A stretch of DNA of 64,000 nucleotides from Candidatus Cloacimonas acidaminovorans str. Evry (lineage in GTDB: Bacteria; Cloacimonadota; Cloacimonadia; Cloacimonadales; Cloacimonadaceae): positions 1,774,654 through 1,838,653 of the forward strand of contig NC_020449.1 of the NCBI RefSeq assembly GCF_000146065.2. Direction: 5' to 3'. Made by a program: the position numbers and the translations under genes. Of the stretch, positions 35,931 through 44,760 are shown piece by piece. Numbering within the stretch: position 1 is the first letter of the stretch; the number at the start of each line of letters is the position of its first letter. The notes below the pieces were generated by a model. It saw only the letters and a program-made list of their open reading frames with translations, made no database searches and had not been told where the DNA came from.

Positions 35931-36310
35931 CGAGGGGCTTACGCCACCATCGCTATCATTGTGTCGCCCTGAAGGGCTTTTGGCTGAGGGCTTAGAGCGA
36001 AGAGCAGAGAGTTTTTTTCCCATTTGTAACGAGGGGTTTACGCTACCATCGCTATCATTGTTTCGCCCTGACGGGCTTTTGGCTGAGGGCTAAGAGCGAA
36101 AAGCGGAGAGTTTTTTTTCCATTTGTAACGAGGGGTTTACACCTCCATCGCTATCATTGTGTCGCCCTGAAGGGCTTTTGGCAGAGGGCTAAGAGCGAAG
36201 AGCGGAGAGTTTTTTTCCCATTTGTAACTAAACCTTCTCAACCATCTAAACCTTATTTTCCGAGGGGCTGACGCCACCATCGCTATCATTGTATCGCCCT
36301 GAAGGTCTAA
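35931..36310 (+). repeat. 99-bp-period repeat array, four cores
   Basis: CGAGGGG cores start at 35931, 36030, 36129 and 36261 (spacings 99, 99, 132). Each contains TTACGCCACC-type sequence, ATCGCTATCATTGTGTCGCC and a GCCCTGAAGGGC hairpin. The intervals carry GGCTGAGGGCTTAGAGCG and TTTTTTCCCATTTGTAA. The longer last interval has an extra CTCAACC microsatellite block of 33 bases. Confidence 0.88.
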
Positions 36311-36489
36311 AAAAGAATTAAAAAAAATCTCGGTGTTTTCGGTGTTTTCAGTGTTCTCGGTGTAAAAAAATCTGCGGTAACCAACCCACCCCTACTTTTG
36401 TTTTCCATTTGACAAAAAGGACGGTATAATCATTATGGGATTATGACTTATAGTAAAAACCAAAATTTACACACCAAAAACAGAGAAAA

Positions 36490-37833
36490 ATGTCCCAGAT
36501 AAACCTGAAGAAAAATATCGTTACCAGTGGCAGTTTCAGGATAGTAATCCTAATTCTTTCCTTTTTAATCAGCTGGATAAGTGCCAGGTATTTAGGTTTA
36601 ACTTTAAAAGGTGAATACAGCTATTTAATTACTTTAGGAGGTTTTATCTGGATGATTTTGGATTGGGGAATTTTCCGAAGCTATCCTTATTTAGTGCGTA
36701 AATATACTGATGAAGTGAAAACGATGTTTGGCTGGACTATTCTTACGATGTTTTTGGAATTGCTTATTTTCAGCTGTCTGGGAATTGTTTTTCTGGATTT
36801 TTGGAGTAAATTGATTGGTTATCCTCTTACCCCGGCAAAAATGATCCTTTTAATAATGTTTATTTCTTTTAATAAGGCATTTATGCAATTACAGGCAATA
36901 TATATGGGAATGGATAGAATTCTGGAAAATTCTTTGGCGCATTTTTTAAGTTCCGCTATCTTTTTTGTTCTTTTGCTTATTGGTTATTTTGCTCTGTTAG
37001 AAGTAGATAGAATTAATGCGGTCTTGGTTTTTACTGTTGCAGGTTTATTTGGCAGTGTTATTTATTTGGTATTGCGAACCAAATGGACTAATTGGTATAA
37101 GCAGTTAAATTTCAAGTTAGTTAAGCTGTTTTACAGTTATGGTTTTCGTGTTTTTCTTTCTTCTCTGTTCATTATGTTACTAATTAGAGCCGATATTGTA
37201 ATAATCAAGCATTTTTTGGATTTCAAGGAAGTAGGAATTTATTCTATGGCGGCACATATTGTAGATTTTATTCAGATTGCTTCAAACCTTGTAGGGGGTT
37301 TATTGTTTGTAAAGCTTTCCGATATAGATGATGATATTAGTAAATGGCTGCTTCTGAAGAAGACCCTTCTGTTGTTCTTTTTCTTCATAACTTTGGCAAA
37401 TTTGGGTTTTGGTCTTCTGGGCAAATTCATAATGCGCATAATGTTTGGAATTCAATTTGTGCCTGTGTATTATGTTTATTTTTGGTTAATGCCGGCTGTT
37501 TACGGTTTAAGTTTTGGTTCGCTGTTTAATAATTACTTGAATAGTAAGGGTTTTCCTATAATCAGTATTATCCTTCCCGCTGTGGCTTTAGTAATTAATA
37601 TTGGCTTAAATCTTTGGCTGATTCCCGTTATGGGAATCAACGGAGCTGCACTCAGCACCAGTTTTTCCTATTTTCTCTGGTTTATTTTAATTGTTTATTT
37701 TGAACAAAAGGACAGCCAGGGCAAAATGCTAAAATACCTCTTGCCAACGAGAAAAGATATTATTGATTTATGTCAGGAAACGATGGCTGATTTGAAAGGT
37801 CTTGGGGAAAAATTCTTGCATAAAACGGCTTAA
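36490..37833 (+). CDS. Polysaccharide flippase, Wzx/MATE-like (MVF superfamily)
   Basis: 447 residues, almost entirely hydrophobic, with 12-14 membrane segments. The N-terminus GSFRIVILILSFLISWISARYLG with the following GEYSYLITLGGF is typical of oligosaccharide-lipid flippases. Basic loops such as RKYTDEVK lie between segments. It would move polyprenyl-linked glycan units across the inner membrane. The ATG at 36490 has only GAGAAAAA upstream. The GT9 gene follows at once, consistent with one polysaccharide operon. Confidence 0.87.
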   Translation: MSQINLKKNIVTSGSFRIVILILSFLISWISARYLGLTLKGEYSYLITLGGFIWMILDWGIFRSYPYLVRKYTDEVKTMFGWTILTMFLELLIFSCLGIVFLDFWSKLIGYPLTPAKMILLIMFISFNKAFMQLQAIYMGMDRILENSLAHFLSSAIFFVLLLIGYFALLEVDRINAVLVFTVAGLFGSVIYLVLRTKWTNWYKQLNFKLVKLFYSYGFRVFLSSLFIMLLIRADIVIIKHFLDFKEVGIYSMAAHIVDFIQIASNLVGGLLFVKLSDIDDDISKWLLLKKTLLLFFFFITLANLGFGLLGKFIMRIMFGIQFVPVYYVYFWLMPAVYGLSFGSLFNNYLNSKGFPIISIILPAVALVINIGLNLWLIPVMGINGAALSTSFSYFLWFILIVYFEQKDSQGKMLKYLLPTRKDIIDLCQETMADLKGLGEKFLHKTA

Positions 37834-37843
37834 GGTCTTTACA

Positions 37844-38890
37844 ATGAAAAAAGTTACACAGGGAAAAGTTTTACTTATTCATACTTGGGGAATTGGTGAT
37901 CTGATTTTATTAACTCCTGTTTTACAAGCAGTAAAGACCTTATATCCTTTGCTGGAACTGGAAATTCTTTTTTTCCCGAAGTCCGCTGCAATACCTGTAA
38001 CAGATGCTCCTTTTATTAGTAAAATTCATTTTACTGGCTGGAAAGCAAATTTACTGCTTCCTACTCTTTTCCAACTACGGAAAGAGAAGTATCAAGCTGT
38101 CCTTTTTTCTTCCGGAGTTCGCCCCTGGAAAACCTGGCTTTTTATGTTACTCTTAAAGGCGGAAATCAAGGTTGGAGAATATAAAAAGTTTCGCTATCCG
38201 GGTTTATCCGTCTATGTTAAATTTAATCCTCTTCTTTCCAGAACCCGAAGTAACTATACTCTGTTTCAAAGTTTCCTAAATCTGCCTTCCTGGGAAGAAG
38301 CAATTGCTCGTCAAAATGAACTAAATTTATATCCCTATTTTCATTTAACGGAAGCAAATCATCAATGGGCAGAGAATTTCCTGGCTGAAAACAATCTGAC
38401 AGGAAAAAAGGTTATCGGCATACATCCCGGCTCTATGGCTAAAAATAAACGCAGAAGATGGAATAAGGAATATTTTATTGCTTTAATAGAAAAGCTTAAA
38501 AGGCAATATGATTATCCTATTTTGATTATTGCAGGTCCCGATGAAATTGAAGTAGGAAAAGCAATTCAGGCAAGAACTAAGACCCTGCTATTGCAAAATG
38601 CTCTTCTGGAAAATGTTGCTGCCGTAATTTCCCGATTACATTTCTTTATTAATACCGATTCCGGTTTAGGACATATTGCTTCCTGCTTTGGAATAAAGGG
38701 GTTAACTATTTTTGGTCCTGCCAACGAGTTACAGACAGCTCCTTTTTCAAATAATAGTAATATAATTCGCTATCCTGTTGACTGCGCTCCCTGCATAGAT
38801 AAGAAAAAGAAACCAAAGTGCACACTGGATTGTCTGCTTAAGCTTACTCCGGATATGGTATTTAAACGCGTTCAGGAATTACTGGATTAA
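37844..38890 (+). CDS. Heptosyltransferase-like glycosyltransferase, family GT9
   Basis: 348 residues from ATG 37844; AAGG overlaps the previous stop, and the frame to 37802 would run inside the flippase gene. N-terminal KVLLIHTWGIGDLILLTPVL and C-terminal GIHPGSMAKNKRRRW, FINTDSGLGHIA and GLTIFGPAN are the standard GT9 (ADP-heptose:LPS transferase) blocks. A Cys-rich tail CAPCIDKKKKPKCTLDCL is also common in the family. It should act on the cytoplasmic face, adding heptose or a similar sugar to a lipid core. The 3' end overlaps the convergent GT4 gene by four bases. Confidence 0.9.
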   Translation: MKKVTQGKVLLIHTWGIGDLILLTPVLQAVKTLYPLLELEILFFPKSAAIPVTDAPFISKIHFTGWKANLLLPTLFQLRKEKYQAVLFSSGVRPWKTWLFMLLLKAEIKVGEYKKFRYPGLSVYVKFNPLLSRTRSNYTLFQSFLNLPSWEEAIARQNELNLYPYFHLTEANHQWAENFLAENNLTGKKVIGIHPGSMAKNKRRRWNKEYFIALIEKLKRQYDYPILIIAGPDEIEVGKAIQARTKTLLLQNALLENVAAVISRLHFFINTDSGLGHIASCFGIKGLTIFGPANELQTAPFSNNSNIIRYPVDCAPCIDKKKKPKCTLDCLLKLTPDMVFKRVQELLD

Positions 38891-40161
38891 CCTTTTTCAT
38901 ATATTGCCAATAACTGTTTGCATAGTTCTTCTCGGGAATATTGTTTAATCGTTTCGGGAGAGGTATCAAACTGATCGTGATTTTTTAGGATATATTCAAT
39001 TTGGGCTTTTATTTGTTCTTTATCGTTTATATAGGCGTATCTGCCTCGTTTGGTAGCGCTTAATATTTTCTCCAGATTGCTTTCCTTTGGTCCTAAAGCC
39101 AGAATAGGTTTCCCACAGCGTAAAAGTTCAAAAAGTTTGCCTGGATACCAATATTTGGCAGTGGGATTTTCATTTAGGATAATCAAATTGATATCTGCTC
39201 CCAGGGAATAGGCAATTGCGTCGCTATGTTTTTGATAGCCAAGATAATTATAACTCGTGTAACCGGAGGTTTTTATGTTGTGCAAAATAGCTTTATCTAT
39301 ATTGCCGATATGGATTACCTGATAATTATTCGGAAAGCAGTCCTCCAGTGCCTTCAGTAAATTTAAGGGAGAACCATAAACCTTAGTTAGCTTGCCCATT
39401 AAAACAAGAGTCAGCTTATCAAACTTTTTCGGTGTAATACCCGTAAAATCATCTTCATCATAGCCGTTGGGAATATAATAGGACTTTTCTTTCAACCAGC
39501 TATGTTTGTTTATATATTCCAATCGGGTTTCCGGAGTTACAAAAACAGCTGCATCACAAGTTGCCAGAACTTTATCATCCGTTTTACGGATAGTTTTCAA
39601 GCGAAAGGGAAATACTAATTTTTCTATCATTATGCCAAACTGCCAGGAATCTCTATAATCCGCTACCCAGAAAATTTTGTCCTGATACTTTTTCTTAAGA
39701 GCCAAACCAACCAGAAAAGCAGAATAGGGAAAAGCAGTGATGTAAATATTTCTAATCTGTTGCTTTTTAATAATCTTACAAGCAGTATAATAGGCAAAAG
39801 GCATCCAGCCGATTTGTTTATCATAAGGGAAAAGAAAGTCATTTACCAGCTTTGCCAATCTCCAAAATGCTCTTTCTATCTTGGAAGGTGGAGCTGTTTC
39901 CGCAAAATGGGCATTTACCATTTTGCTTTCATCCGGGGTCTTAATGCCTAAGCCAGCAACTCTGTAAATATGTGCTTCTTTGGGTATTTCCTGCAGAAGG
40001 GAATAATCTACCACTTTTCTTACCGGCTTTTTAGGAGCAATAATATGCACTTCCCATCCGGCTTTTACGGCATATTTAACGAATTTCAAAGGTCTTTGAA
40101 CTCCGCTTTGACCTGTGGGAGGAAATTCGTTGATAATCATCAGTATCTTATTTTTGTTCAT
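38887..40161 (-). CDS. Glycosyltransferase, family GT4-like
   Basis: 424 residues. N-terminal KILMIINEFPPTGQSGVQRPLKFVKYA is the acceptor-side Rossmann motif of GT-B enzymes. C-terminal LTLVLMGKLTKVYGSPLNLL and YWYPGKLFELLRCGKPILAL (E-x7-E-like region around GKLFELLRCGKP) fit the donor-binding side. It is cytoplasmic or membrane-associated, in glycan assembly; the sugar is unknown. It overlaps the upstream GT4 gene by 14 bases and the convergent GT9 gene by four. Confidence 0.85.
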   Translation of the reverse strand: MNKNKILMIINEFPPTGQSGVQRPLKFVKYAVKAGWEVHIIAPKKPVRKVVDYSLLQEIPKEAHIYRVAGLGIKTPDESKMVNAHFAETAPPSKIERAFWRLAKLVNDFLFPYDKQIGWMPFAYYTACKIIKKQQIRNIYITAFPYSAFLVGLALKKKYQDKIFWVADYRDSWQFGIMIEKLVFPFRLKTIRKTDDKVLATCDAAVFVTPETRLEYINKHSWLKEKSYYIPNGYDEDDFTGITPKKFDKLTLVLMGKLTKVYGSPLNLLKALEDCFPNNYQVIHIGNIDKAILHNIKTSGYTSYNYLGYQKHSDAIAYSLGADINLIILNENPTAKYWYPGKLFELLRCGKPILALGPKESNLEKILSATKRGRYAYINDKEQIKAQIEYILKNHDQFDTSPETIKQYSREELCKQLLAIYEKG

Positions 40162-41320
40162 AAACCGCTATTATTCTTTTAATAAGTTCCTTTAGCATAT
40201 ATTTCTCTTGCACCAATCTTTGTCCTGCTTTAGCTATCTCCTCTCTTAAAAGTGGCTTCATCATCAGTAATTTAATTTTAGCAGCCAGGTCTTTACTGTT
40301 TTTGGGCTCTGCAAATAATGCTTGTTTACCGTCTTCTGCCAAACCATAGATACCCTCTTCTTTAATGCCAATTACAGGCAAGCCGGCAAACATTGCTTCC
40401 AGAAATACAATGCCAAAGGTTTCACTATAGCTTGCCAGAACAAATAAATCAAACAAAGGCAGGATATTTCTTAACAGTGTATTCTCAATTCTGCCAAGGA
40501 ATATCACTTCCTCGTTCAAGTTCTTTGTTTTAACCTGATTTTCCAGTTCCTTTCTTCTATCTCCATCCCCTGCTATAATGAGCTGAACTTGAAGTCCTTC
40601 CTTTTTTAATAAGTATATTGCTTCAATCAAATAGGAAAAGCCCTTCTCGGTAAACAGGTTACCTATGCTGATAAGATGAAAATAATCAGCTAACAGAATA
40701 TTTTTATATGGCTCTATTAATTGCGGACCAACATCAGCAAACTCTGAAATAGCATTGCCTATTATCGTTACTTTGGAAGCAGGGTTATATTGTTTTACCC
40801 ATTTAGCTATTTTGCTATTTACGGTAAAAATATGATCCCAACCAGTTAGTGTTTTCTTTAAAGCCCAACGGTAAAAACCAATCCGGGGGTTATTTTTTAG
40901 CCGTTCAGGATGAGTCCGTATATTATGTAAAGTGAGATATTTGGGAACAGAAAGCTTATTTAGCCAGGGCTTCAGCCAAAATAATTCCGGAATATGACGA
41001 TAATCGTGAATGTGAATTAAATCGGGCTGAAATCTTTTATAGCACCTTTTTATGGCTGGTAAAGCCAATATTCTATATGTTATCAGGGAAGTTAAAAAAT
41101 ACTTCTGCCAATAGGGATAGCAGATTAGTTTTACGGGAAAGCCATCCTGATGATGTTCATATACAAGATAAGGATTTTTATCACAAGCAGCAACAACTTG
41201 AACCTGATAATACCTGGAAAGTTCAATTGCCTGCTGCTGAACAAACACACCATTTACAGGATTGAATTTATTGGGATATAAATCCGTTATCAACAGAAGT
41301 TTTCGTTTGGATATTGGCAT
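40148..41320 (-). CDS. Glycosyltransferase, family GT4
   Basis: 390 residues. N-terminal LLLITDLYPNKFNPVNGVFV and DLIHIHDYRHI, then FHLISIGNLFTEKGFSYLIEA and LFVLASYSETFGIVFLEAMF followed by AGLPVIGIKEEGI, are the clear E-x7-E GT4 signature. It is a retaining GT-B transferase for glycan synthesis. The ATG at 41320 has GAGAG close upstream. A 16-base perfect inverted repeat (41337-41399) lies in its 5' leader. Confidence 0.9.
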   Translation of the reverse strand: MPISKRKLLLITDLYPNKFNPVNGVFVQQQAIELSRYYQVQVVAACDKNPYLVYEHHQDGFPVKLICYPYWQKYFLTSLITYRILALPAIKRCYKRFQPDLIHIHDYRHIPELFWLKPWLNKLSVPKYLTLHNIRTHPERLKNNPRIGFYRWALKKTLTGWDHIFTVNSKIAKWVKQYNPASKVTIIGNAISEFADVGPQLIEPYKNILLADYFHLISIGNLFTEKGFSYLIEAIYLLKKEGLQVQLIIAGDGDRRKELENQVKTKNLNEEVIFLGRIENTLLRNILPLFDLFVLASYSETFGIVFLEAMFAGLPVIGIKEEGIYGLAEDGKQALFAEPKNSKDLAAKIKLLMMKPLLREEIAKAGQRLVQEKYMLKELIKRIIAVYEQK

Positions 41321-41336
41321 TGCTCTCTAAATTGTA

Positions 41337-41399
41337 AAACAGCATACTGACATCTTTGCTTTCTTACTTTATAAATAGTAGGTTGTCAGTATGCTGTTT
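41337..41399. terminator. Perfect 16-bp inverted repeat, terminator or leader structure
   Basis: AAACAGCATACTGACA (41337-41352) and TGTCAGTATGCTGTTT (41384-41399) are exact complements with a 31-base loop. It lies after the stop of the secreted lamin-tail gene and 17 bases before the GT4 start, both on the minus strand. Only a short T run follows and the loop is long for a terminator, so a leader hairpin or a small palindromic element is possible. Confidence 0.5.
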
Positions 41400-41458
41400 A
41401 CTGTGTAGTCAAAAGTCGTTTTGGTGTAGTCGGAGCTCGCTGAATCTCCCTTTTTTCT

Positions 41459-41481
41459 TGAGGAGGAACAGCATCTTCTGG
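41459..41481. repeat. GGAGGA/TCCTCC-type hairpin, degenerate copy
   Basis: GAGGAGGAACAGCATCTTCT then GGC lies directly downstream of the lamin-tail gene stop. It resembles GCGGAGGAACAGCGTCCTCC at 59120 and the pair inside the 26.9-29.9 kb gene. Confidence 0.5.
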
Positions 41482-43221
41482 CTATTTCATCAAAACCATT
41501 TTTTTAGTGCTACTGTAGCTTCCTGATTTCAGACGGAACAGATAAACTCCACTGGCAACAGGATGTCCATTATTATCTTTTCCATCCCAAACAACACTGT
41601 TTATTCCCTGCGTAGCAATAGTGCTAAATGTTTTAACTATCTGACCCTTTTCGTTGTAGATAATCACTTCCGCAGGAGCTGATTTTTCCATTTTGAAACG
41701 GATTGTAGTTTCGGGATTGAAAGGATTGGGATAGTTGCCTATCAGTTCAATTTGCATAGGTGTTAACACATTATCATCATTGGCAACGGGATTGAAGTCA
41801 CTTAGCATTCTGGGAGTAACTTGAGTTGCAGCATTATACTGAGTTACTATTACATACATATTGAAATTACCCTGATGCATAGGAGTTCCAATATAATCCG
41901 CATCGGAGAATTGAGTCCGCATTACAATAGTGCCCGTAGCATCCAATAAATCATAACTGGTTTGAGCGGCATAATTTCCGCTGGGGCTAGCATAGTGAAC
42001 ATTATCCAGACGCATTAAACGTGATTGATAGAGTTCTGCATTGTTAGTTATCTCTGCTATAGTTACCAATTGAGGAATAATTACATTACCTGTAGAGGTG
42101 GCAGGACCGGGATTTATTACGGGCCAAAATTGTAGCATACCGGTAGTGTAACGATTTAGAGTTCCTGTAATGCCTGTAATTCCATCTCCGATATTATAAG
42201 GAGTGTTCATAATATTATTATAATCATCAATCAAAATAGCAGCTGTTGCATCCTGAATGAACTTTTGGTGACGCCAGTTCTGTTGCATCGTAAGTATTAC
42301 TTCATTGGCAAGCTGATAAATAGTTGTTCCATCGGCGGCAGAAGCACGTAAAGCTGCAATATTGGAAACTTGCACCGGGAAGATATAATTAGCAGTTGCT
42401 GTGTAAGAAGGACTAAAACCGGTAGCATAGGCCTTGGCTTTCAAAGTTGTAGTAGTTACCATTGCTATAGGAGCAGAATAAAGTGTGGATGTTTCATTCG
42501 GTTCTGTGCCATTTGTAGTATAACGAATTGTCGCTCCAGGCGTTGTAGAAGAAATTGTTACACTGATAGGATTTGCATAGACCCCTGCAGGAGGATTAAA
42601 AGTAGGAGTTGCGGCTTGTTCGGGAGCTCCGGGATTAAAAGTATGCTGACCCAAATCGGCAAAATAATTCTGCGGATAAACTATCCACTCCGAATCGTCA
42701 GCATTAGTTCCGGCACCAGTAAGAAAATCAGTATTTCCCTGAATAACAGTTGGTTTCCGAATTAAAGTATGTTCTGCCGTAGCAGAAGGAGTTCCGGCAA
42801 CAGGCCAATTAGCAGTTCCTGGGTCTTGTTGATAAACACCGATAATATCAATAAGAGTATTTCCATTAAATAATCCCACTACATCGTTACCATTATAGTA
42901 TGTAACAGTGGAGGTTTCATTGGCAATAGCCAGAATTGATGCTTCTGCCTGGCTGTTGGCAATTACATAAACATCACCATCATCCAACACTCCACTCATA
43001 TTAGAAATGTTGGTAGAGCTCCAGGTTCCTCCATTGGAAGCAAGTTTCACGGTGTAATTTGATAAATCTACCGGATTACCGGTTCCGTTAAAAATCTCCA
43101 ATGCCTTATTGTTGCTTGTTCCTTCTACATATTCCGAGAAGAAAAGGTCAACAGCATAGACCTGAGCAAACATAGCTGCGGTTGCAGCTAACATAACGAT
43201 TAGAGTAAGTGCTTTTTTCAT
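41482..43221 (-). CDS. Secreted lamin-tail domain protein with FlgD-Ig-like C-terminus
   Basis: 579 residues. Signal peptide 1-20 (LIVMLAATAAMFAQVYA). Residues about 22-140 fit a lamin-tail domain (LFFSEYVEGTSNNKALEIFN, DLSNYTVKL). About 210-280 fits a chitobiase-type C-terminal domain (GVYANPISVTISS, TNGTEPNE). About 285-470 is an OB-fold-like DUF5689 type region. The last 85 residues hold GNYPNPFNPETTIRF and SGVYLFRLKSG, the FlgD-Ig/type IX-like domain. It is probably a cell-surface adhesin or nuclease accessory; no catalytic residues were recognised. The ATG has GAGG upstream and follows cdsA by five bases. Confidence 0.82.
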   Translation of the reverse strand: MKKALTLIVMLAATAAMFAQVYAVDLFFSEYVEGTSNNKALEIFNGTGNPVDLSNYTVKLASNGGTWSSTNISNMSGVLDDGDVYVIANSQAEASILAIANETSTVTYYNGNDVVGLFNGNTLIDIIGVYQQDPGTANWPVAGTPSATAEHTLIRKPTVIQGNTDFLTGAGTNADDSEWIVYPQNYFADLGQHTFNPGAPEQAATPTFNPPAGVYANPISVTISSTTPGATIRYTTNGTEPNETSTLYSAPIAMVTTTTLKAKAYATGFSPSYTATANYIFPVQVSNIAALRASAADGTTIYQLANEVILTMQQNWRHQKFIQDATAAILIDDYNNIMNTPYNIGDGITGITGTLNRYTTGMLQFWPVINPGPATSTGNVIIPQLVTIAEITNNAELYQSRLMRLDNVHYASPSGNYAAQTSYDLLDATGTIVMRTQFSDADYIGTPMHQGNFNMYVIVTQYNAATQVTPRMLSDFNPVANDDNVLTPMQIELIGNYPNPFNPETTIRFKMEKSAPAEVIIYNEKGQIVKTFSTIATQGINSVVWDGKDNNGHPVASGVYLFRLKSGSYSSTKKMVLMK

Positions 43222-43226
43222 TATTA

Positions 43227-44027
43227 TTACCTCACTTTAGTTAAAATTTCCAAAGCACAATATAAAAACGAACCTGCAAATAAACAACTGTCACACCTGT
43301 CTAAAATTCCCCCGTGCCCGGGAAGAAGATTAGAACTGTTCTTTACCTTGCAAAATCGTTTTAACATTGACTCTGCCAAGTCCCCTATCTGACCGAAAAT
43401 TCCACTTGCAACTGCCAGCAGAGCCAGATAAGAAAATGGCAGTATCTCAACCTTGCAAATATATAATATAATCAAAATCAGCCAAGGCGCAAGAACTCCC
43501 GCTATAAAACCCTCCAGGGATTTTTGCGGGCTGATAGCTGTTATATTTCTATGTTTTCCAATTTTTATTCCGGCAAAATAAGCAACGGAATCCACAATCC
43601 AAATCAATAGAATTAAGGCAAGTAAAAAATTATGTTCCGCATAATATAAACCCAAACGAGCAATTAAAGCAGGAAATAAAGCAGTATAAACAAAACCGAA
43701 AAGAACAGCAAAAAGCCGCGGAACAGATAATTCCTTCTCCCAGGTTAATATTGCTTCCCCTATTGCTAAAAACAAGACCAACCATAAAAGAGATAAGTCC
43801 TTACCCTTAATATAAACAAATGCCAAATAGAAAAGAGAATTGAACACAAGCCAAACATAGTGTATTTTTATGCCTGCCTTATTTAGCATTTGAGCGTATT
43901 CCCAAGAGCCCAAAAAAGTAATAATCAACAAAGTTTTAACTAAAGGTAAACCCCTATAATACAGAACGATAAGAACTATGGGAATTAAAATAACTGCAAC
44001 CAGCACTCTTTTTGCCAGTTCACTCAT
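43227..44027 (-). CDS. cdsA: Phosphatidate cytidylyltransferase
   Basis: 266 residues; it makes CDP-diacylglycerol from phosphatidate and CTP in the inner membrane. About seven to eight membrane segments. The family signature is visible as SPQKSLEGFIAGVL and NLLPGHGGILDRCDS (the metal/CTP-binding region). ATG 44027 is preferred because GGGGGCAGGA precedes it; a TTG at 44039 is the longer alternative. It overlaps uppS by eight bases. The uppS-cdsA order is widespread in bacteria. Confidence 0.93.
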   Translation of the reverse strand: MSELAKRVLVAVILIPIVLIVLYYRGLPLVKTLLIITFLGSWEYAQMLNKAGIKIHYVWLVFNSLFYLAFVYIKGKDLSLLWLVLFLAIGEAILTWEKELSVPRLFAVLFGFVYTALFPALIARLGLYYAEHNFLLALILLIWIVDSVAYFAGIKIGKHRNITAISPQKSLEGFIAGVLAPWLILIILYICKVEILPFSYLALLAVASGIFGQIGDLAESMLKRFCKVKNSSNLLPGHGGILDRCDSCLFAGSFLYCALEILTKVR

Positions 44028-44760
44028 TCCTGCCCCCAAACCTGCGTTCCCGGGAAGTATAATCTAAAAGCGCCTTTATCAGTTCCACTTTGTCAAAATC
44101 AGGCCACAATGTATCTGTAATATAGAGTTCGGCATAAGCGGATTGCCAAAGCAAAAAATTGGAAAGACGTTTTTCTCCGCTGGTTCTAATTATCAAATCC
44201 GGATCGGGCTGACCAGCTGTCCAAAGGTAATTTCCAAATTCCTCAGGGGTTAGTTTATGCCATTCTTCAGGATGCATAGTCATAAACTTTTTGAAGCCCT
44301 CAATAATTTCCAGACGACCTCCATAGTTGAAAGCAAAATTTACGACCATTCCTGTGTTATTATGTGTTTGAGCAACCAGAGAACTTACTTCCTTCCAGTA
44401 ATTTTCTTCCAAGCCAACAGTAGTACCAATAAATTGAGCATAGATATTTTGTTCCATCAGTTCCGGAATTTCCTTTTTCAGCTGATCTTTAAGCAATCTT
44501 AACAGACCTTTTACTTCGCTTTCCGGACGGCTCCAGTTCTCTGTAGAAAAAGCATAGAAGGTTAAATATTGAAGTTTTAGCTCAACTCCCAATTCTACAA
44601 CTTGCCTTAATGCTTTCACACCTGCTCTGTGACCGTAAAGATGGGGTCTATTTCTTTTTTTTGCCCATCTTCCATTTCCATCCATAATGAAACCTATATG
44701 AACAGGTAACTTGTTTCTATCCAGTTCATTGAGCAATTCTTTATAATCCTGTTTAGCCAT
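44020..44760 (-). CDS. uppS: Isoprenyl transferase (undecaprenyl diphosphate synthase)
   Basis: 246 residues. Cis-prenyltransferase that makes the C55 carrier for peptidoglycan and glycan synthesis. HIGFIMDGNGRWAKKR carries the catalytic Asp27, followed by HRAGVKAL, YAFSTENWSRP, NYGGRLEI and DLIIRTSGEKRLSNFLLW, the five conserved regions in order. The ATG at 44760 lies inside the end of prfB (eight-base overlap), and cdsA overlaps its end, so prfB, uppS and cdsA are one operon. Confidence 0.96.
   Translation of the reverse strand: MAKQDYKELLNELDRNKLPVHIGFIMDGNGRWAKKRNRPHLYGHRAGVKALRQVVELGVELKLQYLTFYAFSTENWSRPESEVKGLLRLLKDQLKKEIPELMEQNIYAQFIGTTVGLEENYWKEVSSLVAQTHNNTGMVVNFAFNYGGRLEIIEGFKKFMTMHPEEWHKLTPEEFGNYLWTAGQPDPDLIIRTSGEKRLSNFLLWQSAYAELYITDTLWPDFDKVELIKALLDYTSRERRFGGRNE

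Larger units (their letters stand above)
35569..36489. other. Divergent intergenic region with repeats
   Basis: It lies between the GT2 gene (minus) and the flippase gene (plus), so promoters for both should be here, though none is clear. It contains a constant-arm hairpin (35829-35903), the 99-bp array (35931-36310) and ACCGAAAACACCGAG-type short repeats (35700-35760, 36327-36365). Confidence 0.6.
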
